Positions 43,144 through 52,262 of a stretch of 64,000 nt of DNA are shown here, in pieces. The position numbers were made by a program, and so were the translations under genes. Position 1 is the first letter of the stretch, and every line of letters begins with the position of its first letter. The DNA lies in NCBI RefSeq assembly GCF_003355455.1, contig NZ_CP031357.1:2396501-2460500 (forward strand). Direction: 5' to 3'. The DNA is from Erythrobacter aureus (GTDB lineage Bacteria > Pseudomonadota > Alphaproteobacteria > Sphingomonadales > Sphingomonadaceae). The notes beneath the pieces were generated by a model that was not told the DNA's origin, searched no databases, and saw nothing but the letters and a program-made list of their open reading frames with translations.

Positions 43144-43944
43144 TCACCCCGCCGAAAGGAACGATACCAGAGACTTGACCTTCTTGGTCCGCCATTGCGG
43201 TGTCGGGGCAACCAGCCAATAGGCCCGCGTACCGGTGTGCGGTCCATCGAGCACCTCGAGCTTGCCGGCCTCGATCGATTCCTTCGCCAGGAGTTCGGGC
43301 AGAATTGCCTTGCCCAGGCCGGCCAGGGCCGAGGACAAAGCCTGTCCTGCGTTGGAAACCGTCACATGCGCCGCCATACCGTCCTGCAGCGGAAGGCCCC
43401 AGTCGATCCACTGGTCGGGCGCGCCGCCCTGATCCCCGGGCCGCGCCACGGTAACACGGCGCGCCTCGTCCAGTTCGATGCCTTGCAGGTCACCCGGCCC
43501 GTCGACCAGGCGAATCGCGCAATCGAGATTTGTTTCGGTGAAGTCGGCATTTTCGTCCGCGACGAAGGTGAATTTGATCTCCGGATTGGCTTCCCCGAAC
43601 TTCGCCAGGCGCGGTGCCAGCCACTGGGCATAGAATTCGCGTGGACAGGCGATGGTATAGCTGTCGGATGCCTGCCCCGCCTGCATCGCCGAAACGCTTT
43701 CCTCGAATTTGAGGAACCCTTCTCGCAGCGCATCGAGCCCGGCAGCCCCTTCCTGCGTCAGTTCAAGCCCCTTGCTGGTACGGCGAAACAGCACCGTGCC
43801 CAGATGATCCTCCAGCGCGCGAATCTGCTGGCCGACCGCTGCCGGGGTCACCGCCAGCTCGTCCGCGGCGCGGGTGAAGGACAAATGCCTTGCGGCGGCA
43901 TCGTAGACGCGCAAGGCGTTCAGGGGCAGATGGGTACGCTTCAT
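43144..43944 (-). CDS. LysR-family transcriptional regulator (GcvA-like)
   Basis: 266 residues from ATG 43944; 43959 is an alternative. N-terminal winged HTH: PLNALRVYDAAARHLSFTRA, AADELAVTPAAVGQQIRALE. The effector domain covers residues about 90-260. It is shorter than typical LysR proteins (about 300). Divergent from ppk1 with 132 bp between them, so it could regulate the polyphosphate genes, but this is inference. Confidence 0.88.
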   Translation of the reverse strand: MKRTHLPLNALRVYDAAARHLSFTRAADELAVTPAAVGQQIRALEDHLGTVLFRRTSKGLELTQEGAAGLDALREGFLKFEESVSAMQAGQASDSYTIACPREFYAQWLAPRLAKFGEANPEIKFTFVADENADFTETNLDCAIRLVDGPGDLQGIELDEARRVTVARPGDQGGAPDQWIDWGLPLQDGMAAHVTVSNAGQALSSALAGLGKAILPELLAKESIEAGKLEVLDGPHTGTRAYWLVAPTPQWRTKKVKSLVSFLSAG

Positions 43945-44076
43945 GGTGCGATGCGACATAAATGCGGCACGCCCAGGAAACAAGGTGCGTCTGTCAACCC
44001 TTTCCTTTAGCGCGCCTTTCAAGCATTCTGTAACCCGACCGTCACAATCGAGGCCCATGGCCGCAACCGTACCCGC

Positions 44077-46242
44077 ATGACTGCCGAAGCTGCCCGGACC
44101 ACCCCGGCCAATGACGCCGGAACGAACGCGCCGCCAGCGCGGGGCGACCGCTATACCAATCGCGAACTCAGTTGGCTTTCGTTCAACCGGCGCGTGCTCG
44201 CCGAAAGCGAGAACGAGCGATATCCCTTGCTTGAACGCCTGCGGTTCCTGTCGATCTCGGCCAGCAATCTCGACGAGTTCATCATGGTGCGCGTCGCCGG
44301 CCTCGAAGGCCAGGTACAGCGCGGAATCGAAACCCAGGGAATCGACGGCACCAGCCCGCGCCAGCAAATTGCCGCCATTCGCGAACAGTTTTCGGCATTG
44401 GAAGACCGACAACAGGAAAGCCTGGAGACGCTGCGCGGCCTGCTGGCCGAAGAAGGTATCCTGATCGCCGCGATCGACGATCTGCCGGAAAGCCAGCAGA
44501 ACTGGCTGGCCGAGTATTTCGAAAGCGACATTCTGCCGCTCATCACCCCTCAGGCGATCGATCCCAGTCACCCCTTCCCCTTCGTGGCCAATAAGGGGAT
44601 CGGGGTGATTTTTCGGCTGAAGCGCGGGAAGCGCCAGGCGGACTTGATCGAAATGGTGCTGATCCCCAGCGGCGCTCCGCGATTCGTGCGCGTGCCGGGG
44701 GACGATGCGATATACGTTTCGATCGAACAGCTCGTGACGCGATATGCCGACCAGCTATTCCCCGGCTTCAAAGTGCTGGGGGACGGAATTTTCCGCGTCA
44801 TCCGCGACAGCGACATCGAAGTGGAAGAAGAGGCCGAGGATCTGGTGCGCTATTTCCGCACCGCCATTCAACGTCGCCGCCGGGGGCGCGCCGTCCTGTT
44901 GGAACTGGACGACGATTGCGACGAAGTGGCCGAAACGCTCCTGCGCGAACAGCTCGAGGTGGAAGAGGCGATGGTCGTCAAGACCGGCGGTATGCTGGGC
45001 CTTGCCGACCTTTCGGCGATCTGCAACGAGCCGCGCCCGGACCTCAAGTTCGAACCTTTCAGTCCGCGCTATCCCGAACGCATCCTGGAACATGACGGGG
45101 ATTGCTTCGCCGCCATCCGCGAAAAGGACATCGTCATTCATCACCCGTTCGAGAGCTTCGACGTGGTGGTCGATTTCCTCAGCCAGGCCGCACGGGATCC
45201 GGCGGTGGTCTCGATCAAGCAGACGCTGTACCGCGCGGGCGATCAGTCGCCGGTAATCGCCGCGCTTATCGAGGCCGCGCAGAACGGCAAGGCGGTAACC
45301 GCCGTGGTCGAGCTGAAGGCCCGCTTCGACGAGGAGCGCAACATCCACTGGGCGAGCGAGCTGGAGCGCGCCGGGGTGCAGGTGATCTACGGCTTCACCG
45401 ACTGGAAGACCCATGCCAAGGTCAGCCTGGTCGTGCGGCGCGAGGAGGACGGGTACCGTACCTACTGCCATTTCGGCACGGGCAATTATCATCCGGTCAA
45501 TGCGAAGATCTACACCGACCTGAGCTTCTTCACCGCCGATCCGGCGCTGGGGCGCGATGCCGCCAAGATGTTCAATTTCATCACCGGCTACATCGAGCCC
45601 GACGATCTCGAGAAGCTGGCGCTTTCCCCTATCGGCCTGCAGGAAAAGCTCTACGAACTGATCGACGCCGAAATCGCCAATGCGAAAGCGGGCAAGCCGG
45701 CAGGCATCTGGGTCAAGCTCAATTCGATCACCAACCGGGCGATGATCGACAAGCTCTACGAAGCGAGCCAGGCGGGGGTCGAAATCCGCATGGTGGTGCG
45801 CGGCATTTGCAGCCTGCGGGCGGGGCTGCCGGGCATTTCGGAAAATATCAGCGTCAAATCCGTCATCGGCCGATTCCTCGAACATTCACGCGTCTGGGCC
45901 TTTGCCAACGGCAAGACGATGCCGAGCCGCCAGGCCAAGGTTTTCCTGACCAGCGCCGATGCGATGAGCCGCAATCTCGAACACCGGGTCGAGGTGATGG
46001 TGCCGATCACCAACAAAACCGTGCACGATCAGGTATTGGGACAGGTCATGCTGGCCAATATCCTCGATACCGAACAAAGCTGGGTACTGGAGCCGGACGG
46101 CCAGTATCACCGTATGCGACAGGGAGATGGCGGCTTCAACTGCCACCAGTATTTCATGGCCAATCCATCACTTTCGGGCCGCGGTGCCGCGCTTGCCGAT
46201 CACGAAGTCCCGCGATTGACGCTGCGGGACGGCACCACGTGA
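44077..46242 (+). CDS. ppk1: Polyphosphate kinase 1
   Basis: 721 residues; makes polyphosphate from ATP through a phosphohistidine. Family elements: NRELSWLSFNRRVLAE, SNLDEFIMVRV, FVANKGIGV, the catalytic THAKVSLVVRRE with the active-site His, YCHFGTGNYHP, and FLTSADAMSRNLEHRVEV. A phospholipase-D-like fold is expected in the C-terminal half. Overlaps the next gene by 4 bp, giving a coupled synthesis/degradation pair. Confidence 0.97.
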   Translation: MTAEAARTTPANDAGTNAPPARGDRYTNRELSWLSFNRRVLAESENERYPLLERLRFLSISASNLDEFIMVRVAGLEGQVQRGIETQGIDGTSPRQQIAAIREQFSALEDRQQESLETLRGLLAEEGILIAAIDDLPESQQNWLAEYFESDILPLITPQAIDPSHPFPFVANKGIGVIFRLKRGKRQADLIEMVLIPSGAPRFVRVPGDDAIYVSIEQLVTRYADQLFPGFKVLGDGIFRVIRDSDIEVEEEAEDLVRYFRTAIQRRRRGRAVLLELDDDCDEVAETLLREQLEVEEAMVVKTGGMLGLADLSAICNEPRPDLKFEPFSPRYPERILEHDGDCFAAIREKDIVIHHPFESFDVVVDFLSQAARDPAVVSIKQTLYRAGDQSPVIAALIEAAQNGKAVTAVVELKARFDEERNIHWASELERAGVQVIYGFTDWKTHAKVSLVVRREEDGYRTYCHFGTGNYHPVNAKIYTDLSFFTADPALGRDAAKMFNFITGYIEPDDLEKLALSPIGLQEKLYELIDAEIANAKAGKPAGIWVKLNSITNRAMIDKLYEASQAGVEIRMVVRGICSLRAGLPGISENISVKSVIGRFLEHSRVWAFANGKTMPSRQAKVFLTSADAMSRNLEHRVEVMVPITNKTVHDQVLGQVMLANILDTEQSWVLEPDGQYHRMRQGDGGFNCHQYFMANPSLSGRGAALADHEVPRLTLRDGTT

Positions 46243-47768
46243 ACAAATCGCGTTCGGCCAAGTGGCAGCGTCGACTGATGCAGCCTCCGCGGGCAGTGAT
46301 CGACATCGGTTCGAACACCGTACGGATGGTCATTTACGAAGGCACCGGACGCGCGCCCGAAGTGGTTTGGAACGAAAAAGTCGCCGCCCGGCTCGGGCGG
46401 GACCTGTCTTTGACGGGCCGCATCCCCGACGAAGCCGCCGACGAGGCGCTGGGCGCGCTGGCGCGCTATGCGCTTATCATCCGCGATCTCGGGATCGACG
46501 ATGTCCAGACGGTCGCGACGGCCGCCGCGCGCGAGGCGGAGAACGGCGCGGAATTCCTCGATCGGGTCGCCGATCTCGGGCTCGAACCACGGCTATTGTC
46601 GGGCGAGGAAGAGGCCCGCGCCTCGGCAATGGGCGCGCTGGGAGCCTTTCCCGGCGCAAAGGGAGTGGTCGCGGACCTCGGTGGGGGTAGCCTCGAACTC
46701 GTTTCCATCGCCAAGAACGCGTGTCACGAGGCCGCCAGCCTGGCTCTGGGAACCTTGCGCCTGCCCGCGCTGCGCGCCGCCGGACAAGATGCCTTCGCCC
46801 GGCATGTGCACGATCGGCTCGCCGGCGTCGGCTGGGCTGTCGCGCATCCCGGCCCGATATATATGATCGGCGGCACCTGGCGGGCGCTGGCGGCCTATGC
46901 CATGCGGTATTTCGACTATCCGCTGACCGACCCGCACGGCTTCACCCTGGCACCCGACGATGCGCGGCGGCTGGCCGGCGAGCTGGTCGCGGCGAAGCCG
47001 GAAGCGTTGATGGACATCAGCGGCATCACTCCGATGCGCGCGCATTATCTGCCCGATGCCGCCGCCCTGCTGCGCCCGCTGCTCGACGCGGTCGAACCGG
47101 ACGAGCTGGTCTTCTCCTCCTGGGGTATCCGCGAAGGGCTGCTCTATGCCCGGCTCGATCCGGCGCAGATGCGCGCCGATCCGCTGCTTGCCGGGGTCGC
47201 CGCCTATGCCGGGCCGCGCGATGCCTCGATCACCGAAGCGGCTCTGCTCGCCGCCTGGACGGTGGAGCTGGCGGATGGCGATGGCCGCGTGAACGAACGC
47301 CTGCGGCTGGCCGCGGCGCAATTGTCCGGCGCGCTCCAGCGAGTCGAGCCGAACCTGCGGAGCAGCCACGCGATCGAATGGGCCTTGGGCAAACGCTGGA
47401 TCGACCTCGACGCGCGCGGCCGGGCCATGATCTGCGCCGCCCTGTTCGGCAGCATGGGACGTACCGAATTACCCGATAAGCTGCGCGAGCTCGCCAGCGA
47501 CGACGATCTGCGCGAAGGGATGACCTGGGGCCTCGGCTTTCGCCTCGCGCGCAGGCTGGGTGGCGGAAGCAAGGTCTCGCTCACCACCAGCGCGCTGCGC
47601 CGCAAGAAAAAACGCCTGGTCCTGCGCCTCCATGAAAGCCGCGCCGCACTGGCGAATTATCCCGCGACCCTGGATTTCGAAGTGCTCGCCAATTGGCTCG
47701 ACCTCAGCCCCAAGATCAAGATCGGCAATTTCGAGTTTTCGGGGCTGGACGAGGAAGAGGACGGGTAA
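46239..47768 (+). CDS. ppx: Exopolyphosphatase / Ppx-GppA family phosphatase
   Basis: 509 residues from GTG 46239, which overlaps the ppk1 TGA; ATG 46278 is an alternative. The actin-like ATPase fold is shown by AVIDIGSNTVRMVIYEG (phosphate 1) and GVVADLGGGSLELV (phosphate 2), with a C-terminal helical region of unknown role after residue about 310. Degrades polyphosphate or pppGpp. The ppk1-ppx order with overlap is common in proteobacteria. Confidence 0.9.
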   Translation: MNKSRSAKWQRRLMQPPRAVIDIGSNTVRMVIYEGTGRAPEVVWNEKVAARLGRDLSLTGRIPDEAADEALGALARYALIIRDLGIDDVQTVATAAAREAENGAEFLDRVADLGLEPRLLSGEEEARASAMGALGAFPGAKGVVADLGGGSLELVSIAKNACHEAASLALGTLRLPALRAAGQDAFARHVHDRLAGVGWAVAHPGPIYMIGGTWRALAAYAMRYFDYPLTDPHGFTLAPDDARRLAGELVAAKPEALMDISGITPMRAHYLPDAAALLRPLLDAVEPDELVFSSWGIREGLLYARLDPAQMRADPLLAGVAAYAGPRDASITEAALLAAWTVELADGDGRVNERLRLAAAQLSGALQRVEPNLRSSHAIEWALGKRWIDLDARGRAMICAALFGSMGRTELPDKLRELASDDDLREGMTWGLGFRLARRLGGGSKVSLTTSALRRKKKRLVLRLHESRAALANYPATLDFEVLANWLDLSPKIKIGNFEFSGLDEEEDG

Positions 47769-47788
47769 GCGGTGCGCCCCCGCGAGGC

Positions 47789-48190
47789 TTAATCCGCGGT
47801 TGCCGGGGCGGCGAGCGGGAAATACGGAATGCGCACTTCCAGCGGAGAGCCATCCTCGCCGCGGAACGTGTAGAAGCCTTCCATCGAGCCATGAGGGGTG
47901 TCGAGCGGGCAGCCCGAAACGTAATCATGGCTCTGCCCCGGCATCAGAACCGGCTGTTCGCCAACCACGCCATCGCCATCGACATGGCTGACTAGCCCGG
48001 CCCCGTCGGTGATCCGCCAATGCCGGGTCATAAGCTGGACGCGCTCGTGAGAGCCGTTTTCGATACGGATGTGATAGACCCAGAACCACTTTCCCGCTTC
48101 CGGGCGCGATTGCTCGGGCAGGAAATTCACCGAGACGCGAACCGTAATCCCATCGGTAATCGCGGCATGTTGGAAGAGCTCTTTCATCAC
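47789..48190 (-). CDS. apaG: ApaG family protein
   Basis: 133 residues with the ApaG/DUF525 fold: VSVNFLPEQSRPEAGKWFW, YHIRIENGSHERVQLMTRHW, and the conserved GEQPVLMPGQSHDYVSGCPL and GSMEGFYTFR. Reported in other bacteria to affect cobalt/magnesium sensitivity; the molecular role is unclear. Converges with ppx. Confidence 0.93.
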   Translation of the reverse strand: MMKELFQHAAITDGITVRVSVNFLPEQSRPEAGKWFWVYHIRIENGSHERVQLMTRHWRITDGAGLVSHVDGDGVVGEQPVLMPGQSHDYVSGCPLDTPHGSMEGFYTFRGEDGSPLEVRIPYFPLAAPATAD

Positions 48191-48376
48191 AAACCCAAAT
48201 TAGAGCACCTGCCAAGCTGTGCAAGCAAAACCGTGCGATTTTCCACCTTAAGCGTCTCGCCTGCCCTCCCGGCGTTCCTCTCGGTAAGGCTCGATCAACC
48301 GCGAAATTCCGGCCTTTTTGCCGCGATACCCCGGCCTCGCCGATCCGGCGAACCGAAGACGACTGGCTGCGCCGCG

Positions 48377-48991
48377 TTAGGGCCGGCCGCCGGCCAGATA
48401 GCTTTCGAGCTGGCCGAGGCGTTCCTTACCGAACCACATTTCGTCGTCGACGAAATAGGTCGGAATGCCGAAAGCCCCGCGCGCAACCGCCTGTTCGGTA
48501 TTGTCCGCCAGTTCCGCCTTCACCGCCGCATCCTGCGTGGCGGCGAGCAAGCGCTCCGCATCGAGCCCTGCCCCGGCCAGTTCGCGCCCCACCACCTCGA
48601 TATCGCCGCAATCGATATTACGCTCCCACACCGCCGGAAGCAGGGCTTCGACGATGGCGTGTCGCTCCGCCTCGTCGCCCGCCGCCACCAGTACACGCTG
48701 GGGCAGGATCGAATTGAACGGCAGAGCGGGGTGTATCCTGAACTTGTCCATCCCGTGACCGTCCAGAAAGCGCTGGAATTCGAGCGCGGCATAGGCGACC
48801 TTGCCCTTCACCCCGGCATCGCGCACCATCGGCGGGGCATTGCCGGTGAGCTTGTGCATCCCGCCGAGAAAGACCGGCGTCACCACCAGGCGCGCATCGG
48901 TCCGCGCCGCGATATCCTTCAGTGGATACCATGCAAGATAGCCATTCGGCGCGCCGAAATCGAAAATGTATTCGATGGTCTTCCGAGCCAT
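48377..48991 (-). CDS. DsbA-fold 2-hydroxychromene-2-carboxylate isomerase-like protein
   Basis: 204 residues, preceded by GAGGGG. The N-terminus IEYIFDFGAPNGYLAWYPLK and the C-terminal GAFGIPTYFVDDEMWFGKER match the kappa-class GST/HCCA-isomerase family, which lacks the CxxC active site of DsbA. In related bacteria such enzymes work in aromatic catabolism, but no such genes are near. A remnant of a similar N-terminus lies at 50143-50186. Confidence 0.85.
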   Translation of the reverse strand: MARKTIEYIFDFGAPNGYLAWYPLKDIAARTDARLVVTPVFLGGMHKLTGNAPPMVRDAGVKGKVAYAALEFQRFLDGHGMDKFRIHPALPFNSILPQRVLVAAGDEAERHAIVEALLPAVWERNIDCGDIEVVGRELAGAGLDAERLLAATQDAAVKAELADNTEQAVARGAFGIPTYFVDDEMWFGKERLGQLESYLAGGRP

Positions 48992-49041
48992 TCGTTTCCC
49001 CTCGCTCCCCCCGATAGCCGTTTGATGCTATGCTTGCGAGG

Positions 49042-49356
49042 ATGAAAGGCATCGCCCTCCTCCTGCCGCTCGCGCTGCTGGCCGCTCCGCCACCGCCCGC
49101 GCTGGCGCATCCGGGCGGGCTGAATGCGCAAGGATGCCATAACAACCGCAAGACGGGCGATTATCACTGCCACCGCAACCGGCGCGCAACGCCTCAACCA
49201 CCCACATCGCAGATCAGGGGCGGCGTCTATTTCCCAAACTGCGATGCCGCCCGGGCGGCAGGCGCAGCGCCGATCCGGCGAGGAGAGGCAGGATATCGGC
49301 GAGCGCTGGACCGCGACAATGACGGGGTGGCCTGCGAAGCATCCCGCAGACGATAA
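49042..49356 (+). CDS. Secreted YHYH/Excalibur-domain calcium-binding-like protein
   Basis: 104 residues from ATG 49042 (or 108 from 49030). Signal peptide IALLLPLALLAAPPPPALA. The first domain has HPGGLNAQGCHNNRKTGDYH with Cys/His spacing, and the second is an Excalibur domain, YFPNCDAARAAGAAPIRRGE followed by RDNDGVACE, which contains the D-x-D-x-D-G-x-x-C-E calcium-loop motif. Proteins of this type are exported; role unknown. Confidence 0.85.
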   Translation: MKGIALLLPLALLAAPPPPALAHPGGLNAQGCHNNRKTGDYHCHRNRRATPQPPTSQIRGGVYFPNCDAARAAGAAPIRRGEAGYRRALDRDNDGVACEASRRR

Positions 49357-49456
49357 AGGCACGTTATCGAAAAAGGGTGCCAAACGATACGGATCATATC
49401 CAGTCGCTACTTGCGAATGACTCGCATTAGCGTAGAAGGGCTGCAAAGGAGATCGC

Positions 49457-49870
49457 ATGGCCCGTTCGCATGATTCGACCGCTCTCGAGTTGCCGTTGCC
49501 CGCCCGCCGCCACCAGACGCTCGGGCTGATTCTCATGCGGCGACTGGCGGCACACGGACTGCACGATGCCCGCGCAACCATGCTGGCGCTCGATGCAAGC
49601 GGTGCGGAATTTCGCAAGGTGTTGGTGCTGGCGCGGGCGCTGGTCATTGATCTGGCCCGAACCTCGCAGCGCCGGATTCTGCTCGCACCGTGCTGCGCGA
49701 CCGGAATGACACGCGACGAAGGTCTGCTCATGGCGCTTATCGGCGGCGCCGGTCTCGACGTTCACGGCGTGCTGACCGACGATGCGCGCTGTGCCGTGGC
49801 GATGACGAGCGCCCATGCGCTGGGCGGAGAGCTGGAACGGATCGCGATCCGCAATAACTGGCGGCGCTAA
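49457..49870 (+). CDS. Conserved hypothetical protein (DUF6628-like)
   Basis: 137 residues, preceded by AAGGAG. It resembles a small cytosolic sphingomonad protein with a conserved MRRLAAHGLHDARATMLALD helix, a CC pair (LLAPCCATGMTRDEGLLMAL), and a hydrophobic C-terminal half. I am not certain of the DUF number. No signal peptide or clear membrane helix; function unknown. Its end overlaps the metZ remnant on the other strand. Confidence 0.65.
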   Translation: MARSHDSTALELPLPARRHQTLGLILMRRLAAHGLHDARATMLALDASGAEFRKVLVLARALVIDLARTSQRRILLAPCCATGMTRDEGLLMALIGGAGLDVHGVLTDDARCAVAMTSAHALGGELERIAIRNNWRR

Positions 49871-50084
49871 AGCCCGGCGGCGGACAGCGCCCGGTCGAGG
49901 TCTTCCTTCACATCCTCGACATCCTCCGGCCCCACATCGATCCGCAGCAGGCCCTCGGTCACGCCTATGCAAACGTGATCGTCCTGCGTCATGCCCGCAT
50001 GGGCGATGCTGGCCGGGTGGCACATCAGACTGCGCGCATCGCCGATTGTGTTGGGAGGTATCGACCAGCCCGAACGCATTGTCG
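49867..50084 (-). pseudogene. metZ-like C-terminal fragment
   Basis: About 70 residues on the minus strand (IGDARSLMCHPASIAHAGMT, then VTEGLLRIDVGPEDVEDVKE and ending DRALSAAGL) match the last 67 residues of the intact MetZ encoded at 51017-52222 at about 75% identity. Homology runs on for about 20 bases before it stops, with a frame change near the start. No N-terminal part, active-site Lys or PLP domain is present, so this is a decayed partial duplicate. Confidence 0.8.
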
Positions 50085-50142
50085 CTCCGGCACCGGGGAC
50101 ACAGGTCGAGTGTTTCGAGCCCCGTCGGCCGATATCAGGCTG

Positions 50143-50186
50143 GATAGCCGTTGGGCGCGGCGAAATCGCAGATCTATTCGAGAGCC
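50143..50186 (-). pseudogene. Remnant of an isomerase-like N-terminus
   Basis: About 36 of 44 bases match the start of the DsbA-fold isomerase gene at 48377-48991 (region 48937-48980). Translated it reads ICDFAAPNGYP, similar to YIFDFGAPNGYL, but a stop codon and frame breaks interrupt it. It lies just upstream, in the reading direction, of the metZ fragment. Confidence 0.55.
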
Positions 50187-50258
50187 CAGGTCAGTCCATC
50201 ATCGTCGATCCGTGGCGCACGCATGGCAACCGTTTTCGCACTCGGCAGTTGAGACGGC

Positions 50259-51020
50259 ATGATCGCCCGTGCCGCACCCACTCTTCTGCTTCTGGCCGCC
50301 TGCAGCGCGCCATCGCCTTCTGGCGACAGTTCGCCTGCTTCCGCCGGCCCCTCCCCCGGCGCGAACGGAAATGTGCCTGCGGCATCATCCGATCCCTATT
50401 CGGAAAAGCTGCAATGGATGCTCGATCGGGCGGCCTTTGCCGAAGACCCCGAGGTACCGTGCCTCAAGCGCGAGTTCGAGCGGCCCGAATGGGTCGAGGA
50501 CCCGGCCACGCGAACCCGGCTGCGCGAAGTGCGTTCCGACAGTTTCTGGCTCGGCCGCTGGGCACGCGAAGAACTCGGCGACCGGCTGGCCTATGCCACA
50601 TTGACCTACGACTGGACGCCGGGGCCGGAGCGTATCTTTCCCGATGCGCCGCCGCCTTTGGTCTATGAAATCGCGGTGACGGGCTCGGAGCCTGTCAATC
50701 CCCCTCCGCTGGGCGACCGCGCCAAAGGCGTTCCGGTTAAGGTGCTCTACGATGTTCCCTACAGCCACGACCAGTTCATGGAACGGCGGCGGATCGGGCA
50801 CGAGACCACGCGCAAACTGCTCGATACCAATGGCGAAGGCGGTTCACCCGAGACGGGCTGGGCGGTGATGATCGACGTCTATAGCGAGAACGGCAAACCC
50901 GACCCGCAAGCGCTCGCCCAGTGCGACCGGCTGCGGCGCGCCTACGATCTGCCGGTGCTGATGCAGTTTTCGAGCGGGCGCATGACCATGGACATGGGCG
51001 AGCTGGACCAAACCGACTAG
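50259..51020 (+). CDS. Lipoprotein of unknown function
   Basis: 253 residues with a lipoprotein signal (APTLLLLAACSAP, Cys at about residue 15), then a Pro/Ser/Ala-rich linker of about 25 residues. The globular part contains KLQWMLDRAAFAEDPEVPCL and the C-terminal GWAVMIDVYSENGKPDPQ. No family recognised. Its stop overlaps the metZ stop by 4 bp (convergent). Confidence 0.68.
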   Translation: MIARAAPTLLLLAACSAPSPSGDSSPASAGPSPGANGNVPAASSDPYSEKLQWMLDRAAFAEDPEVPCLKREFERPEWVEDPATRTRLREVRSDSFWLGRWAREELGDRLAYATLTYDWTPGPERIFPDAPPPLVYEIAVTGSEPVNPPPLGDRAKGVPVKVLYDVPYSHDQFMERRRIGHETTRKLLDTNGEGGSPETGWAVMIDVYSENGKPDPQALAQCDRLRRAYDLPVLMQFSSGRMTMDMGELDQTD

Positions 51021-52222
51021 AGCCCCGCCGCGCCAAGCGCGCGGTCGATATCCTCCTTGAGGTCCTCGACATCCTCGAGCCCCACATTGATGCGCAGCAG
51101 GCCCTCGGTCACGCCCATCTCGTCACGTGCTTCCTGCGTCATGCCGGCATGGGTTGTGCTGGCCGGATGGCACATCAGGCTGCGCGCATCGCCGATATTG
51201 TTGGAAATATCGACCAGTTCGAGCGCATCGAGAATGCCGAAAGCCGTCGCCCGGTCGCCCACGTCGAGGGCGAAGATCGGGCCGGTCGCGACCATTTGTT
51301 TGCTTGCGAGATCGTGGCGCGGGTGGCTGGGCAGGCCGGGATGCAGCATCTTCGGTACGCGGCCTTCCATGAATTGGCCGAGTTCGACTGCGTTCTCGCT
51401 CTGGCGCCGCGCGCGCAGGTCCAGCGTCTCGAGGCCCTTCATCACCACCCAGGCGTTGAACGGCGCGATATTGGGGCCGGTATTGCGCTGGAACGGCAGC
51501 AGCACCTCGTCGATCCACTCCTGCGATCCGCAGACCGCGCCTGCCAGAACCCTGCCCTGCCCATCCATCAGCTTGGTCGCGCTGTAGGCGACCACATCGG
51601 CGCCGAAATCCATCGGCTTTTGTAGCGCGCTGGTGGCAAAGGCGTTGTCGACCACCGTAGTAATGCCATGCGCCTGCGCGACGCCGCAAACATGCGCGAG
51701 ATCGACCACGTCGAGCGTGGGATTGGCGGGCGTTTCGAAGAAGAAGACCTTGGTATTGGGCCGGATCGCGGCCTCCCAGGCGTCGTCGTCGGCGCTGTCG
51801 ATCACCGTCGTCTCGATCCCGAAGCGCGGCAGCAGATGGTCGAGCAGCCAGCGACACGAGCCGAACGCCGCCCGCGCACCGACCACATGGTCTCCTACAG
51901 AAAGCTGGCACAGCAGCGCAGTGGTCATCGCCGCCATCCCGCTCGCCTGCGCGCGGCAGGCCTCCGCCCCTTCCATCAGCGCGATGCGCTCTTCCAGCAT
52001 GGCGACGGTCGGGTTCTGGAGGCGCGAATAGGTCATCCCTTCCGCCTCGCCCGCGAAACGGTCGGCCACGGTCTGCGCGTCGTCATAGCTATAGCCGCTG
52101 GTGAGAAACAGCGCTTCGCTGGTCTCGCCATGCTCGCTGCGCCAGGTGCCGCCCCGCACGGCCTGAGTCGCGGGGCGCCACCCAGAGGTGATCGAACGGT
52201 CGGTGCCGGTAGTCTTCTTCAT
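51017..52222 (-). CDS. metZ: O-succinylhomoserine sulfhydrylase (MetZ family)
   Basis: 401 residues from ATG 52222. PLP-dependent Cys/Met metabolism enzyme: forms homocysteine from O-succinylhomoserine and sulfide. Elements: GMTYSRLQNPTVAMLEERIA, LEGAEACRAQASGMAAMTT-type substrate region, VVDNAFATS, and the PLP Lys in SATKLMDGQGR. Substrate specificity between succinyl- and acetyl-homoserine cannot be settled by sequence. A partial copy of its C-terminus is at 49867-50084. Confidence 0.92.
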   Translation of the reverse strand: MKKTTGTDRSITSGWRPATQAVRGGTWRSEHGETSEALFLTSGYSYDDAQTVADRFAGEAEGMTYSRLQNPTVAMLEERIALMEGAEACRAQASGMAAMTTALLCQLSVGDHVVGARAAFGSCRWLLDHLLPRFGIETTVIDSADDDAWEAAIRPNTKVFFFETPANPTLDVVDLAHVCGVAQAHGITTVVDNAFATSALQKPMDFGADVVAYSATKLMDGQGRVLAGAVCGSQEWIDEVLLPFQRNTGPNIAPFNAWVVMKGLETLDLRARRQSENAVELGQFMEGRVPKMLHPGLPSHPRHDLASKQMVATGPIFALDVGDRATAFGILDALELVDISNNIGDARSLMCHPASTTHAGMTQEARDEMGVTEGLLRINVGLEDVEDLKEDIDRALGAAGL

Positions 52223-52262
52223 GGCTGGCTCGATAGCATGGCGCGTGCGTGCGGCAAGCAGG

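Noticed and set aside
45102..46238. N-terminal extension of the ppx frame through ppk1
   Set aside because: This part is an alternate frame of ppk1; the conserved Ppx start lies after 46239.
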